A stretch of DNA of 64,000 nucleotides from a bacterium (GCA_030824555.1 JAVBXK010000026.1:1-64000); one strand, 5' to 3'; shown: positions 28,832-37,426, numbered from the stretch's first letter. Numbers and translations: made by a program. The notes: a model not told the origin generated them from the sequence alone.

Positions 28832-29797
28832 TCAGAAGTTGTGGCGCAGGCCAACAGAGTAACCGTTGACGGACTTGCCGCCAGCCATAGCGCCGTCACG
28901 CATGTAAACAGCGTAGGCGAAAGTGCGCTTGGACAGTGCGTACTTGGCTTCCAACAGGAAGTCGGTGTTTTTGTAAGCGCTGTTGGTTGCACGAGCGATG
29001 TCGGCAGTCAGGGTCACAGGGCCCATGGGAGCAGAAACGCCCAAGGTGAAGCCCTTCTTGTCGTCTGCGCCGGTGACGCCAACGTTGTTGTAAGAACCGG
29101 CAACAGCGAAGGTGCCCAGGTCGTATTTACCGCCCAGAACGTAGCTGGCGTCAGCACCGCTGATTTTGTTGTAAGCGAAACCGGCGGTCAGAGGACCTGC
29201 AGCATAGCCAATAGCCAAGTCATACTTGGACTTGTCTGCGTAACCGTTCAGTGCGCCGTTGGCTTTCAACACGGTGCTGGCGGAGAATGACAGACCACCA
29301 AATTTGGGGCTGTTGTACATCACCAGAGCGGACTCACGGGGACCGTAGCCACCGAAGGAGAACTGGTTGGCAACCACGGAGTAGTTGGCGGTACCGGTCA
29401 ATTCCCAAGCTGCCACGCTGTAGAAAGAAGTGGTCAGTGAACGGCCAGCACGGATTTCACCGAAGCCACCCATCAGGGAGACGTTGGCAGCGCGGGAGAA
29501 CAATTGACCGCCGCTGGTGTTGCCTGCGCCGTTAGCGATGTTGATACCGCCTTCGAAGTTGAAACCGGCCTTCAGACCGCCGCCCAGATCTTCAGTGCCT
29601 TTCAGGCCGAAACGGCTGTTGCCGTTGTTCAGCACGTTGGAAGCAATGGCTTGGAATTTGTCGTTTGCCAGGCCCAGACCTGCAGCGTTGGTTTTACCAA
29701 CGGCAACGTCGGCAACACCGTACAGGGTCACGGAAGATTGGGCGAAAGCAGCACCGGTGGCGGCCACAGCGGCCAGTGCAATCAGAGTCTTTTTCAT
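28832..29797 (-). CDS. Outer-membrane porin, second paralogue
   Basis: 321 residues from the ATG at 29797, which follows TTGGAGAAACTCTCA. The signal peptide MKKTLIALAAVAATGAAFAQ is followed by SSVTLYGVADVAVG; the middle contains RFGLKGTEDLGGGLKAGFNF and the protein ends in LRHNF. It is clearly related to porin 1 but diverged in the loops, so a different solute preference is possible. A perfect NtrC-type palindrome lies about 160 bases upstream. Confidence 0.95.
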   Translation of the reverse strand: MKKTLIALAAVAATGAAFAQSSVTLYGVADVAVGKTNAAGLGLANDKFQAIASNVLNNGNSRFGLKGTEDLGGGLKAGFNFEGGINIANGAGNTSGGQLFSRAANVSLMGGFGEIRAGRSLTTSFYSVAAWELTGTANYSVVANQFSFGGYGPRESALVMYNSPKFGGLSFSASTVLKANGALNGYADKSKYDLAIGYAAGPLTAGFAYNKISGADASYVLGGKYDLGTFAVAGSYNNVGVTGADDKKGFTLGVSAPMGPVTLTADIARATNSAYKNTDFLLEAKYALSKRTFAYAVYMRDGAMAGGKSVNGYSVGLRHNF

Positions 29798-29957
29798 TGA
29801 GAGTTTCTCCAAGGTTGAAAAAAGAGGCGTTGGGCGTGGCCCGCGAGCCAACCTCCGTTTGGGAAGTTGTGGCTATTGCACCAGAACGTCGCGCGTTCCG
29901 CAAAGGATGCATCGCTTTTTGAACATCGAGCCCGTCGTTCCGTTGTTGGATCACAAC

Positions 29958-29978
29958 ATTGCACCAATCTGGTGCAAT
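29958..29978. promoter_or_regulatory. Perfect NtrC-type palindrome upstream of porin 2
   Basis: TTGCACCA-ATC-TGGTGCAA extends to a 9+9 inverted repeat with one further base each side and contains TGCACC-N5-GGTGCA, the NtrC (NRI) consensus. Another TTGCACCA half-site occurs near 29877. I could not find a matching -24/-12 promoter in the 29798-29957 segment. The remainder of the 324-base gap up to 30121 holds no gene I can see. Confidence 0.6.
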
Positions 29979-30121
29979 ACACAAGATTCTGAGGACAAGC
30001 GCAGTGTCACGGTTTGATACCGAACAGTGACTGGGTATGGAATGTGATAAGCGTGAGGGCGAATTTGGGCAACTCAGCGCAATTCAACTGGTCACATCGC
30101 CCATAACGAGGCCCTGCCGGG

Positions 30122-30574
30122 TCAGAGCAGGTCAATCACTTCGAAGCTGGTGGTGATGTCAGCTGTCTTGCCCAGCATGATGCTGGCTGAACAGTACTTG
30201 TCGTGACTCATGGCGATAGCCCGCTCGACAGCCATTGGGGGAATGCTCTTGCCTGTCACCGAAAAGTGCATGTGAATTTTGGTGAACACCTTCGGGTCGG
30301 TGTCTGCACGCTCGGTTGTCAGCTTCACACTGCACCCCTGCACGGCATGACGCCCGCGCTTCAAGATCAGCACCACGTCGTAAGCCGTACACCCGCCCGT
30401 ACCGGCCAGCACTGCTTCCATCGGACGTGGTGCCAAATTGACTCCCCCGTTTTCAGGTTTGGCCACATCGGGCGCACCGTCCATGGTCAACACATGACCA
30501 CTGCCGGTTTCAGCCACAAACCCCATGGCAGATCGGGTGCCGGTGTGACCGGTCCAGGTGACGGTGCATTCCAT
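30122..30574 (-). CDS. OsmC/Ohr-family protein
   Basis: 150 residues. The two reactive cysteines of the family are present: Cys62 in GTGGCTAYDVV and Cys128 in DKYCSAS, together with the long central helix and NLAPRPMEAVLAG. Family members reduce organic or fatty-acid hydroperoxides or act as thiol-dependent stress proteins; this one resembles the YhfA branch. The ATG at 30574 (MECTVTW) is used; the frame upstream would need a TTG start. Confidence 0.9.
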   Translation of the reverse strand: MECTVTWTGHTGTRSAMGFVAETGSGHVLTMDGAPDVAKPENGGVNLAPRPMEAVLAGTGGCTAYDVVLILKRGRHAVQGCSVKLTTERADTDPKVFTKIHMHFSVTGKSIPPMAVERAIAMSHDKYCSASIMLGKTADITTSFEVIDLL

Positions 30575-30658
30575 CGAGAATACTTTCAAATATTTACAGG
30601 GAATTCAGCGGACGTGCATTGATGCTGTCGCAAAGCTGTCATTTTCAGCGCCGCCTTG

Positions 30659-30687
30659 TTGCATTGCAGCAAATAAGGCGGTACGAT
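30659..30687 (+). promoter_or_regulatory. Sigma70 promoter of the ilvA leader / candidate sRNA
   Basis: TTGCAT (30659-30664), 17 bases, TACGAT (30682-30687). The spacing is ideal and a structured transcript with a terminator follows. Confidence 0.5.
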
Positions 30688-30693
30688 GATTGT

Positions 30694-30801
30694 AAGTTTT
30701 GGTTGACGCCACTTCAGCGCTCCCAAAACACCAGTTGTCTCCTCCACCTTTCTGTATCGGTGGATTAAGCCCCGAGCCTTTCAGGCTTGGGGCTTTTTTT
30801 T
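30694..30801 (+). ncRNA. Candidate small RNA or attenuated leader upstream of ilvA
   Basis: The predicted transcript is about 108 nt. It has a first stem GTTTTGG / CCAAAAC around a loop holding CGC/GCG, then a CU-rich stretch TTGTCTCCTCCACC, a second stem TCCACC / GGTGGA, and a perfect 13-bp terminator with a T-run ending 33 bases before the ilvA ATG. CCUCC could pair with Shine-Dalgarno sequences, as in burkholderial CU-rich small RNAs. No coding frame fits. Alternatively it is an attenuator controlling ilvA; I see no leader peptide rich in branched-chain residues. Confidence 0.5.
30767..30801 (+). terminator. Strong terminator 33 bases before ilvA
   Basis: A 13-bp stem (one G-U pair), AAGCCCCGAGCCT with AGGCTTGGGGCTT, encloses a TTC loop and is followed by eight T. 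It ends the candidate small RNA; ilvA must be read through it or have another start. Confidence 0.85.
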
Positions 30802-30834
30802 GTCGGCAACTATGATCGGGCTCAAGGATTCACC

Positions 30835-32508
30835 ATGAGCGCCCACCCCACTACCGAACCAAACGGCCTGAAAGGCCAACCGTCGTCCCCTGCGCAAACC
30901 CACGCCAACCCGCCGGCAAACGGGGCAACGGGGCAGACACCTCAGGACTACCTGAAGCGGATCCTCACGGCACGCGTGTATGACGTGGCAATCGAGTCAC
31001 ACTTGGAACCCGCCAAGGCGCTCAGCCGCCGACTGGGCAACACCGTGCTGCTCAAACGCGAAGACCAGCAACCCGTGTTCAGCTTCAAACTGCGTGGTGC
31101 CTACAACAAAATGGCTCACCTGACGGCCGAGCAACTGGCCAAGGGTGTCATCTGCGCATCTGCTGGCAACCATGCACAGGGCGTGGCCATGAGCGCGGTC
31201 AAGCTGGGCACACGTGCCGTGATCGTGATGCCCACCACCACGCCGGAGGTCAAAATCGACGCGGTACGCACCCTGGGTGGCGAGGTGGTGCTCCAAGGCG
31301 ACAGCTATACCGATGCCTACAACCACGCGGTCAAACTGCAACAGGCAGAAGGCCTGACCTTTGTCCACCCGTTCGATGACCCCGACGTGATTGCCGGCCA
31401 AGGCACCGTGGCCATGGAAGTGGTGCGCCAACTGCAAGGGCTGGGCAGCGACCGCCTCGATGCCATTTTCGTGGCCATCGGTGGTGGTGGCCTGATATCA
31501 GGCGTGGCCAACTACATCAAGGCGGTGCGGCCTGACATCAAGGTGGTGGGCGTGCAGATGAACGACTCCAACGCCATGATGCAGTCGGTGGCGGCAGGCC
31601 AACGCATCACGCTCGCAGACGTCGGGCTGTTTTCAGATGGCACAGCAGTGAAGCTGGTGGGGGAAGAAACCTTCCGCATTGCCAGTGGCCTGGTCGACGA
31701 GTTCATGACCGTCGACACCGACGCGGTGTGCGCAGCCATCAAAGACATCTTCGTCGACACCCGCAGCATCGTCGAGCCTGCGGGCGCGCTGGCGGTGGCG
31801 GCCATCAAACAGTATGTGGCCGAGCGTGGCACGCAGGGCGAAACCTATGCCGCCATCCTGTGCGGCGCCAACATGAACTTCGACCGCTTGCGTTTTGTTG
31901 CAGAACGGGCTGAAGTGGGTGAAGAACGTGAAGCCCTGTTTGCCGTGACCATCCCCGAGGAGCGCGGCAGTTTCCGTCGGTTTTGCGAGCTGATTGGCAA
32001 TCTGCCCAGTTTCGGTGGTGGCAGCGGTCCCCGCAACGTGACCGAGTTCAACTACCGCATCAGCGACCAGCAGCAGGCACACGTGTTCGTGGGCCTGACC
32101 ACACACCACAAAGGTGAGAGCGCGCGCATTGCACAGGCATTTGGCGAACACGGTTTTTCGGCGCTGGACCTCACACACGATGAACTGGCCAAGGAACATA
32201 TCCGCCACATGGTCGGCGGCCCGTCGTTGCTGGCCCAGGACGAACGGCTGTTGCGGTTTGAATTTCCCGAGCGCCCAGGCGCACTCGTGGCTTTTCTGAG
32301 CCTGATGCGACCAGGTTGGAACATCAGCCTGTTCCACTACCGCAACCAGGGAGCCGACTACGGTCGCATCCTGGTGGGCATTCAGGTACCCAAAGCCGAC
32401 GACCAGGCGTTTGAAGAATTCCTCACCACACTGGGTTATCCCTGGGTGGAGGAAACCACCAACCCCGTTTATCAACTGTTCCTGCGCCAGCCAGCACCCC
32501 GCCCATGA
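30835..32508 (+). CDS. ilvA: Threonine ammonia-lyase (threonine dehydratase), biosynthetic
   Basis: 557 residues. It converts L-threonine to 2-oxobutanoate, the first step to isoleucine, with pyridoxal phosphate. The PLP lysine is Lys85 in FSFKLRGAYNKM; the phosphate-binding GGGGLISG and SAGNHAQGVA are present. Two ACT-like regulatory domains occupy the last 170 residues, so isoleucine feedback is expected. The N-terminal 33 residues are a low-complexity Pro/Ala/Asn extension not usual for the family. The ATG at 30835 follows AAGGA. Its stop overlaps the cobT start (ATGA). Confidence 0.96.
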   Translation: MSAHPTTEPNGLKGQPSSPAQTHANPPANGATGQTPQDYLKRILTARVYDVAIESHLEPAKALSRRLGNTVLLKREDQQPVFSFKLRGAYNKMAHLTAEQLAKGVICASAGNHAQGVAMSAVKLGTRAVIVMPTTTPEVKIDAVRTLGGEVVLQGDSYTDAYNHAVKLQQAEGLTFVHPFDDPDVIAGQGTVAMEVVRQLQGLGSDRLDAIFVAIGGGGLISGVANYIKAVRPDIKVVGVQMNDSNAMMQSVAAGQRITLADVGLFSDGTAVKLVGEETFRIASGLVDEFMTVDTDAVCAAIKDIFVDTRSIVEPAGALAVAAIKQYVAERGTQGETYAAILCGANMNFDRLRFVAERAEVGEEREALFAVTIPEERGSFRRFCELIGNLPSFGGGSGPRNVTEFNYRISDQQQAHVFVGLTTHHKGESARIAQAFGEHGFSALDLTHDELAKEHIRHMVGGPSLLAQDERLLRFEFPERPGALVAFLSLMRPGWNISLFHYRNQGADYGRILVGIQVPKADDQAFEEFLTTLGYPWVEETTNPVYQLFLRQPAPRP

Positions 32509-33635
32509 GCACATCCTCTGCCTCACTGAAGCTGCCACAGGTTGCGTCCACAGCCGATGCCACGCTTGAAGCAGCGCTGCGTCACAAGCTGGACAACAAG
32601 ACCAAACCCATCGGGGCATTGGGCAAACTTGAAAGCCTGGCGCTGCAAATCGGGCTGATCCAGCGCAGCACCACCCTGTGCCTTGAACAGCCACAGGTGG
32701 TGGTGTTCGCTGCAGACCATGGCATTGCAGACGAAGGCGTGTCTGCCTACCCGCAAGCGGTCACCCTGCAAATGGTGCTGAACATGATGCGCGGCGGCGC
32801 CGCAGTGAACGTGCTGGCACGCCAGCACGGCTTTGGCATGACCGTGGTCGACGCAGGTGTGGCATCTGCCATCCCCGATGTCCCCGAGCCCCCCGCTGAC
32901 GCACCCGCCCTGCTCCGCCGCAAAATCGGGTTCGGCACACGCAACATGGCGCGTGGCCAGGCCATGACTGGCGCGCAGGCGCTGTCGGCACTGGGTGCTG
33001 GCATGGACGTGGTCAACCACCTGCCCGGCAACGTCATTGCGTTCGGCGAAATGGGCATTGGCAACACCTCCAGCGCAGCGCTGCTGCTGTCCCGGTTTTG
33101 CAGCGTGCAGCTTGACGATGCCGTCGGCCGTGGCACAGGCCTGAACGATGCACAACTGGACCACAAACAGCGTGTGCTGTTCGACGTGTCACGCAAGCAC
33201 CGCGAAGCCAAAACACCGCTGGCCGTGCTGGCAGCCATGGGCGGCTTCGAGATCGCCATGATGGCCGGTGCCATGATCCAGGCTGCGGCCAGCCGACGTG
33301 TGATTCTGGTGGACGGGTTCATCGCGGGTGCGGCAGCGCTGGTGGCGCGTGAACTGCGTCCGGCTGTGACCGATTACATGGTGTTCACCCACCGTTCAGC
33401 GGAATTGGGGCACCGTCTGATGCTCATTCACCTGCAAGGCCAACCGCTGCTGGACCTGGAAATGAGGCTTGGCGAAGGTTCGGGTGCATTGGTCGCTTGG
33501 CCACTGCTGCAATCGGCCATGCTCATCATGAACGAGATGGCCACCTTCGAATCGGCTGGTGTCAGCCAGCAGAGCGACTCCCCGGCACAACCACACCCCA
33601 CCGCACCGCCGGACGAACTCGCCACCATGGTGTGA
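32505..33635 (+). CDS. cobT: Nicotinate-nucleotide--dimethylbenzimidazole phosphoribosyltransferase
   Basis: 376 residues. It makes alpha-ribazole phosphate for the lower ligand of cobalamin. Family marks: NKTKPIGALGKLESLA, VFAADHGIADEGVSAYPQ, FGEMGIGNTSSAA, and LGEGSGALVAWPLL with the likely catalytic Glu. The C-terminal 30 residues are Pro/Ser-rich and extra. Translationally coupled to ilvA by ATGA; no other cobalamin gene or cobalamin riboswitch is in the window. Confidence 0.95.
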   Translation: MSTSSASLKLPQVASTADATLEAALRHKLDNKTKPIGALGKLESLALQIGLIQRSTTLCLEQPQVVVFAADHGIADEGVSAYPQAVTLQMVLNMMRGGAAVNVLARQHGFGMTVVDAGVASAIPDVPEPPADAPALLRRKIGFGTRNMARGQAMTGAQALSALGAGMDVVNHLPGNVIAFGEMGIGNTSSAALLLSRFCSVQLDDAVGRGTGLNDAQLDHKQRVLFDVSRKHREAKTPLAVLAAMGGFEIAMMAGAMIQAAASRRVILVDGFIAGAAALVARELRPAVTDYMVFTHRSAELGHRLMLIHLQGQPLLDLEMRLGEGSGALVAWPLLQSAMLIMNEMATFESAGVSQQSDSPAQPHPTAPPDELATMV

Positions 33636-33699
33636 GCCCATTCACCGTGCCAGCTGCCTGAGCGGCGGTCAGCAGGGGGCAGCGCTTGGTGTTGATCAT

Positions 33700-34263
33700 T
33701 CAGGGCTTGGGCACTGCCAGCGTGATGGCGCCGGATACGTTTTCGGGGGTTTGCTGGCCCCCAGCAGCTTCGCTCACCCCCATGGGCCGCAGCACCACGG
33801 TGCGATTCGTCACGGAATGAACCACCCAACGCCCGTCCACCGGTGCGCCGACCACATAGGGCTTGGCACGCTGACCGTCGGTGGCAATCAGCGCCACACC
33901 ACTGTGTGAACGACGCGCCTGCGACGCGCTGCCCCCTTCGGCCACCACCCCGACCAGCGCATACCGGCCACTGGCATCGGGCGGCGGTACCAATGGCCCG
34001 CTGACCACGGGCAGGGCACCCAGTGCACGTGCCACCGCTTGGCTGTCAACTTCTGGGACTGCCCAGGGTTGGACGGGCAACGCAATGGGTGCACCCTGCC
34101 CCATCCAGGCCAGAACCCAGTATGCGGTCACAAATCCCACAGCGCACCAGATCAACACCGCCGACAGTCGCGCTGCCCATTGGGCAGGGCCGTGCTGACG
34201 CATGCGCGGTGCGCGCCCAACTGAAGGGGAAACAGGCTGGCTGGAAGCATGAAGCAGACTCAT
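33700..34263 (-). CDS. gspC: Type II secretion system protein GspC (short form)
   Basis: 187 residues: a cytoplasmic N terminus, one TM segment (about 34-53, SAVLIWCAVGFVTAYWVLAW) and a periplasmic HR-type domain (SGRYALVGVVAEGG, GVALIATDGQRAKPYVVG, VVHSVTNRTVVLRPM). The C-terminal PDZ or coiled-coil module of longer GspC proteins is absent. It connects the inner-membrane platform to the GspD secretin. It is transcribed away from the rest of the gsp genes; its start region overlaps the possible early starts of gspG. Confidence 0.8.
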   Translation of the reverse strand: MSLLHASSQPVSPSVGRAPRMRQHGPAQWAARLSAVLIWCAVGFVTAYWVLAWMGQGAPIALPVQPWAVPEVDSQAVARALGALPVVSGPLVPPPDASGRYALVGVVAEGGSASQARRSHSGVALIATDGQRAKPYVVGAPVDGRWVVHSVTNRTVVLRPMGVSEAAGGQQTPENVSGAITLAVPKP

Positions 34264-34272
34264 GCGGCCATT

Positions 34273-34803
34273 ATGATTCAGCCCAACCCAGGAGTGCCCA
34301 CCTTGAAATTGCCCACACACGCACCCATCCCCGTCAATTTGCCAGCCATCGCAGCGCCCCACACGCCAACCCGCGCCGCTGGGCAACGGCCCCGGCAACA
34401 GGGCTTCACGCTGATCGAACTGATGGTGGTGCTCGTCATCATCGGGGTGCTGGCGGCCCTGATCGTGCCCAACGTGCTGGACCGTGCAGACGACGCACGC
34501 ACCACCGCAGCCAAGACCGATGTCAACAACTTGGCGCAGTCGCTCAAGCTGTACCGGCTGGACAACCAGCGCTACCCCACGTCCGAGCAAGGACTGGCCG
34601 CACTGCTGGCAAAGCCCACCACAGCACCGGTGCCCCCCAACTGGCGACCCTACCTCGACAAACTGCCTGCCGACCCGTGGGGCCGCCCCTATGCCTACCT
34701 GAACCCCGGTGTGCATGGCGAAATCGATGTGTTGTCACTGGGTGCTGACGGTCAACCTGGCGGCGAAGGCAAGAATGCCGACATCGGCTCCTGGCAGCCC
34801 TGA
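34273..34803 (+). CDS. gspG: Type II secretion major pseudopilin GspG
   Basis: Major subunit of the secretion pseudopilus. The prepilin peptidase site is QQG/FTLIELMVVLVIIGVLAAL, followed by the GspG body with RYPTSEQGLAALLAKP and DPWGRPYAYLNPG and the C-terminal calcium-site region GADGQPGGEGKNADIGSW. The leader is unusually long. The frame offers ATG at 34249 and 34273, and TTG at 34303; the TTG has AGGAG eight bases upstream and may be the real start. Confidence 0.93.
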   Translation: MIQPNPGVPTLKLPTHAPIPVNLPAIAAPHTPTRAAGQRPRQQGFTLIELMVVLVIIGVLAALIVPNVLDRADDARTTAAKTDVNNLAQSLKLYRLDNQRYPTSEQGLAALLAKPTTAPVPPNWRPYLDKLPADPWGRPYAYLNPGVHGEIDVLSLGADGQPGGEGKNADIGSWQP

Positions 34804-35233
34804 CACCGGCTGCCAGCGGCAACGGGGGTTCACGCTGCTGGAGTTGATGGTGGTGGTGGCCATCGTTGCGCTGGCCACGGCCGGTGTCAGCCTGTCGCTG
34901 CGTGACGCGTCCGCCAGCTTGCTGGAGCGCGAAGCCCAGCGCCTGAACGCCCTGCTGACCAGCGCCCATGCTCAGGCACGCACAGCTGGCGTACCCATGT
35001 GGTGGCGCGCCACGCCACAAGGCTTCGAGCTGGCAGGCCGTGCCTACACCTGGCTGGCAACTGGCACACAGGCGCAAGTGACCACACCCCGCACCGACGG
35101 CGCACCACCCGACGACACCCTGACCCTGGGCCCCGAACCCATGATGGCGCCGCAGAGCCTGGCCCTGAGCCTGCAAGGACGCACCGTCACGCTGGCCACC
35201 GACGGCTTGCACCCCTTCGCCACGCAGCCATGA
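34775..35233 (+). CDS. gspH: Type II secretion minor pseudopilin GspH
   Basis: 152 residues, prepilin cleavage at QRG/FTLLELMVVVAIVALAT. It then has a variable C-terminal beta domain (ERGEAQ-type helix with LNALLTSAHAQARTAGVP, later GFELAGRAYTW). The ATG at 34775 lies inside the end of gspG (29-base overlap) after GAAGGCAAG. Minor pilin of the pseudopilus tip complex. Confidence 0.88.
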   Translation: MPTSAPGSPDTGCQRQRGFTLLELMVVVAIVALATAGVSLSLRDASASLLEREAQRLNALLTSAHAQARTAGVPMWWRATPQGFELAGRAYTWLATGTQAQVTTPRTDGAPPDDTLTLGPEPMMAPQSLALSLQGRTVTLATDGLHPFATQP

Positions 35234-35640
35234 CCCGACGCACCGGCACGTGCACAACACGCATGCGTGGTTTCACGCTGGTCGAAGTGCTGGTCGCCTT
35301 GGCTGTGGTGGCCATTGCGCTGACGGCAGGCCTGCAGGCCACGGGGTCGCTGACACGCTTGTCCGAGCGCCAGCAAGGCCAGTTGCTGGCGCAGTTGTGC
35401 GCCGACAACCAGCTGGCCAAGGTGCGCCTGGCCAAAACACTGCCCGGCATCGGCACCAGCACAGAAACCTGTGCCCAAGCCGGTCAGGTGCTGGACGTGG
35501 CCATTGACGTGCTCCCCACACCCAACCCCAACTTCCGGCGCGTGGACGTGCGCGTGAAAACCGCTGCAGACACCGCGACCCTACAAACGGCAGAGCCCAT
35601 CACCTTGTTGCAAGTGTCGACCGTGGTGGGACGTTACTGA
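35230..35640 (+). CDS. gspI: Type II secretion minor pseudopilin GspI
   Basis: 136 residues. Prepilin motif RMRG/FTLVEVLVALAVVAIALTA, then DNQLAKVRLAKTLPGIG and VDVRVKTA. It starts the GspI-J-K tip complex. ATGA overlap with gspH. Confidence 0.92.
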   Translation: MTRRTGTCTTRMRGFTLVEVLVALAVVAIALTAGLQATGSLTRLSERQQGQLLAQLCADNQLAKVRLAKTLPGIGTSTETCAQAGQVLDVAIDVLPTPNPNFRRVDVRVKTAADTATLQTAEPITLLQVSTVVGRY

Positions 35641-36347
35641 TGCGGCCCCGTTGCATCGCCACCCCGCCCAGCCAGGGTGGTTTCACACTGATCGAACTGC
35701 TGGTGGCCATCAGCATCCTGGCCATGCTGTCGGTCATGGCCTGGCGCGGGCTGGACGGCATGGCCCGTACCGAAGCCCTCACGCGTCAGCGCACCGACGA
35801 TGTGCTGGCCATCCAGGCGGGACTGGGCCAATGGGGGGCCGACCTCGATGCCCTGGTGGAAACGGGCGACGTGCCCGCCATCGACTTCGACGGCCGCACC
35901 CTGCGCCTCACACGGCGCGACGCGCTCGAATCCGCCCACGACAGCCCCGGCTTGCAAGTGGTGGCGTGGGGCCTGCAAGACGGGCGCTGGACCCGTTGGC
36001 AGGTCAGCGGTCTGCGCACCGTCAGCACCCTGACGCAGGCTTGGGAAGCCGCTGCACGCTGGGGCCAGCGCCCCTCGTCCGAAGACGCCACCCGCCAGGT
36101 TGCCGTGGCCGCAGCCGGGGACTGGCAGGTGTTCTATTTCAGGAACGATGCCTGGACCCACCCGTTGTCGGCTGTCGGCACAGCAGGTGCCAGCCCGCCA
36201 GCGGCAGGTACCACAGGCACCGGGGCCAACCTGCCCGCGCCACCCGATGGCGTCAGACTGGTGCTCAACCTGTCACCCGGCCAGACCTTGAGTGGCGAGC
36301 TGGTACGCGACTGGGCCCGCCCTGTGCTGGGGGGCGGCAAGTCATGA
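35640..36347 (+). CDS. gspJ: Type II secretion minor pseudopilin GspJ
   Basis: 235 residues. Prepilin motif SQGG/FTLIELLVAISILAMLSV, WRGLDGMARTEALTRQR, and FDGRTLRLTRRDA. A low-complexity Ala/Gly/Thr/Pro stretch (AGTTGTGANLPAPP) is near the C terminus. The start overlaps the gspI stop (TGATG). Confidence 0.92.
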   Translation: MRPRCIATPPSQGGFTLIELLVAISILAMLSVMAWRGLDGMARTEALTRQRTDDVLAIQAGLGQWGADLDALVETGDVPAIDFDGRTLRLTRRDALESAHDSPGLQVVAWGLQDGRWTRWQVSGLRTVSTLTQAWEAAARWGQRPSSEDATRQVAVAAAGDWQVFYFRNDAWTHPLSAVGTAGASPPAAGTTGTGANLPAPPDGVRLVLNLSPGQTLSGELVRDWARPVLGGGKS

Positions 36348-37426
36348 CACCCGTCACGTCCCTCACGCCCCAGCCAACAGGTGCACGCCAGCAACGCGGC
36401 GCAGCCCTGCTGCTGGCCATGCTGGTGGTGACACTGGTGGCCACGCTGGCCAGTGCGGCGGTGTGGCAACAGTGGCGCCATGTGGAAGTGGAGCAGGCCG
36501 AACGCGACCGGCTGCAAGCCAGCTGGATCCTGACCGGCTCGCTCGACTGGGCCCGGTTGATCCTGCGCGAAGATGCCCGCACCAACCAGAACACCGGCTC
36601 GGGCGACCACCTGGCCGAACCCTGGGCCGTGGGGCTGGAAGAAGCCCGCCTGTCAAGCTTCCTGGCCGCCGACAAAAACAACGACCCGCCACCTGCGCTG
36701 GACGCCTTCCTGTCTGGTGCCATCGATGACCAGCAGGGCCTGTTGAACGTGGCCAACCTGGTTCAGCAGGGCAAATTGTCAGAGCCCGACGTGCGCGCGT
36801 TCATGCGCCTGTTCGAGCAGCTGGGGCTCAACCCGGCCGAGCTGACCGCTTTTGCACGCCAGTGGCTGCAGGCCGCCAAACGGTTCCAACCCGAGACGGC
36901 CAGCGGCACGACCGCCCCTGCCACGGCAACACAAGCTGACAACTCACCCTTGCGGCCTCACCGCCTGGCGCAATTGACTTGGCTGGGGCTCTCGACCACC
37001 ACGGTGCAACGTCTGCAGCCCTTCGTCACGGTGTTGCCCGAGCGCACCGCCGTCAACCTGAACACCGCCCCCGTTGAAGTGGTGCTGGCCAGCATCCCGA
37101 CATTGGACAGGGCACGCGCAAGGCGCGTGGTGACACAACGTGCACTGCAACCGTTCAAAACGCTGGCAGACATCACACCGCTGCTCGGTGGCGCTGCGCT
37201 TGACAGCACCTACCACGCCACGCAAAGCCGGTACTTCCTGGTCAAGGGCCGGCTTCGGCTGGCTGAACACGTGCTGGAAGAGCACTCGCTGGTGCAACGC
37301 AACGGGCTGGACGTGAAAACGCTCTGGCGCGAGCGGGCGCAGCCCACCCAGGCCCGCATCACGGCGGCCGATGGCAGCACGCAGTCCAACGCCACTGCCG
37401 CCCCAGTAGGGTCGACCAGGCCCTGA
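36344..37426 (+). CDS. gspK: Type II secretion minor pseudopilin GspK
   Basis: 360 residues. Prepilin-like N terminus with QRGAALLLAMLVVTLVATLA; the Glu5 of other pseudopilins is absent, as usual for GspK. DWARLILREDA, AIDDQQGLLNVANLVQQGKL and VNLNTAPVEVVLASIPTLDRA are family marks. It caps the pseudopilus tip. ATGA overlap with gspJ. The last 30 residues are a Ser/Thr/Ala-rich tail. Confidence 0.93.
   Translation: MTPVTSLTPQPTGARQQRGAALLLAMLVVTLVATLASAAVWQQWRHVEVEQAERDRLQASWILTGSLDWARLILREDARTNQNTGSGDHLAEPWAVGLEEARLSSFLAADKNNDPPPALDAFLSGAIDDQQGLLNVANLVQQGKLSEPDVRAFMRLFEQLGLNPAELTAFARQWLQAAKRFQPETASGTTAPATATQADNSPLRPHRLAQLTWLGLSTTTVQRLQPFVTVLPERTAVNLNTAPVEVVLASIPTLDRARARRVVTQRALQPFKTLADITPLLGGAALDSTYHATQSRYFLVKGRLRLAEHVLEEHSLVQRNGLDVKTLWRERAQPTQARITAADGSTQSNATAAPVGSTRP

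Noticed and set aside
29798..29957. Sigma54 promoter for porin 2
   Set aside because: No GG-N10-GC with acceptable boxes found on the minus strand between the NtrC palindrome and the ATG.
32380..32510. Cobalamin riboswitch before cobT
   Set aside because: The cobT start overlaps ilvA and no B12-box-like sequence is visible.
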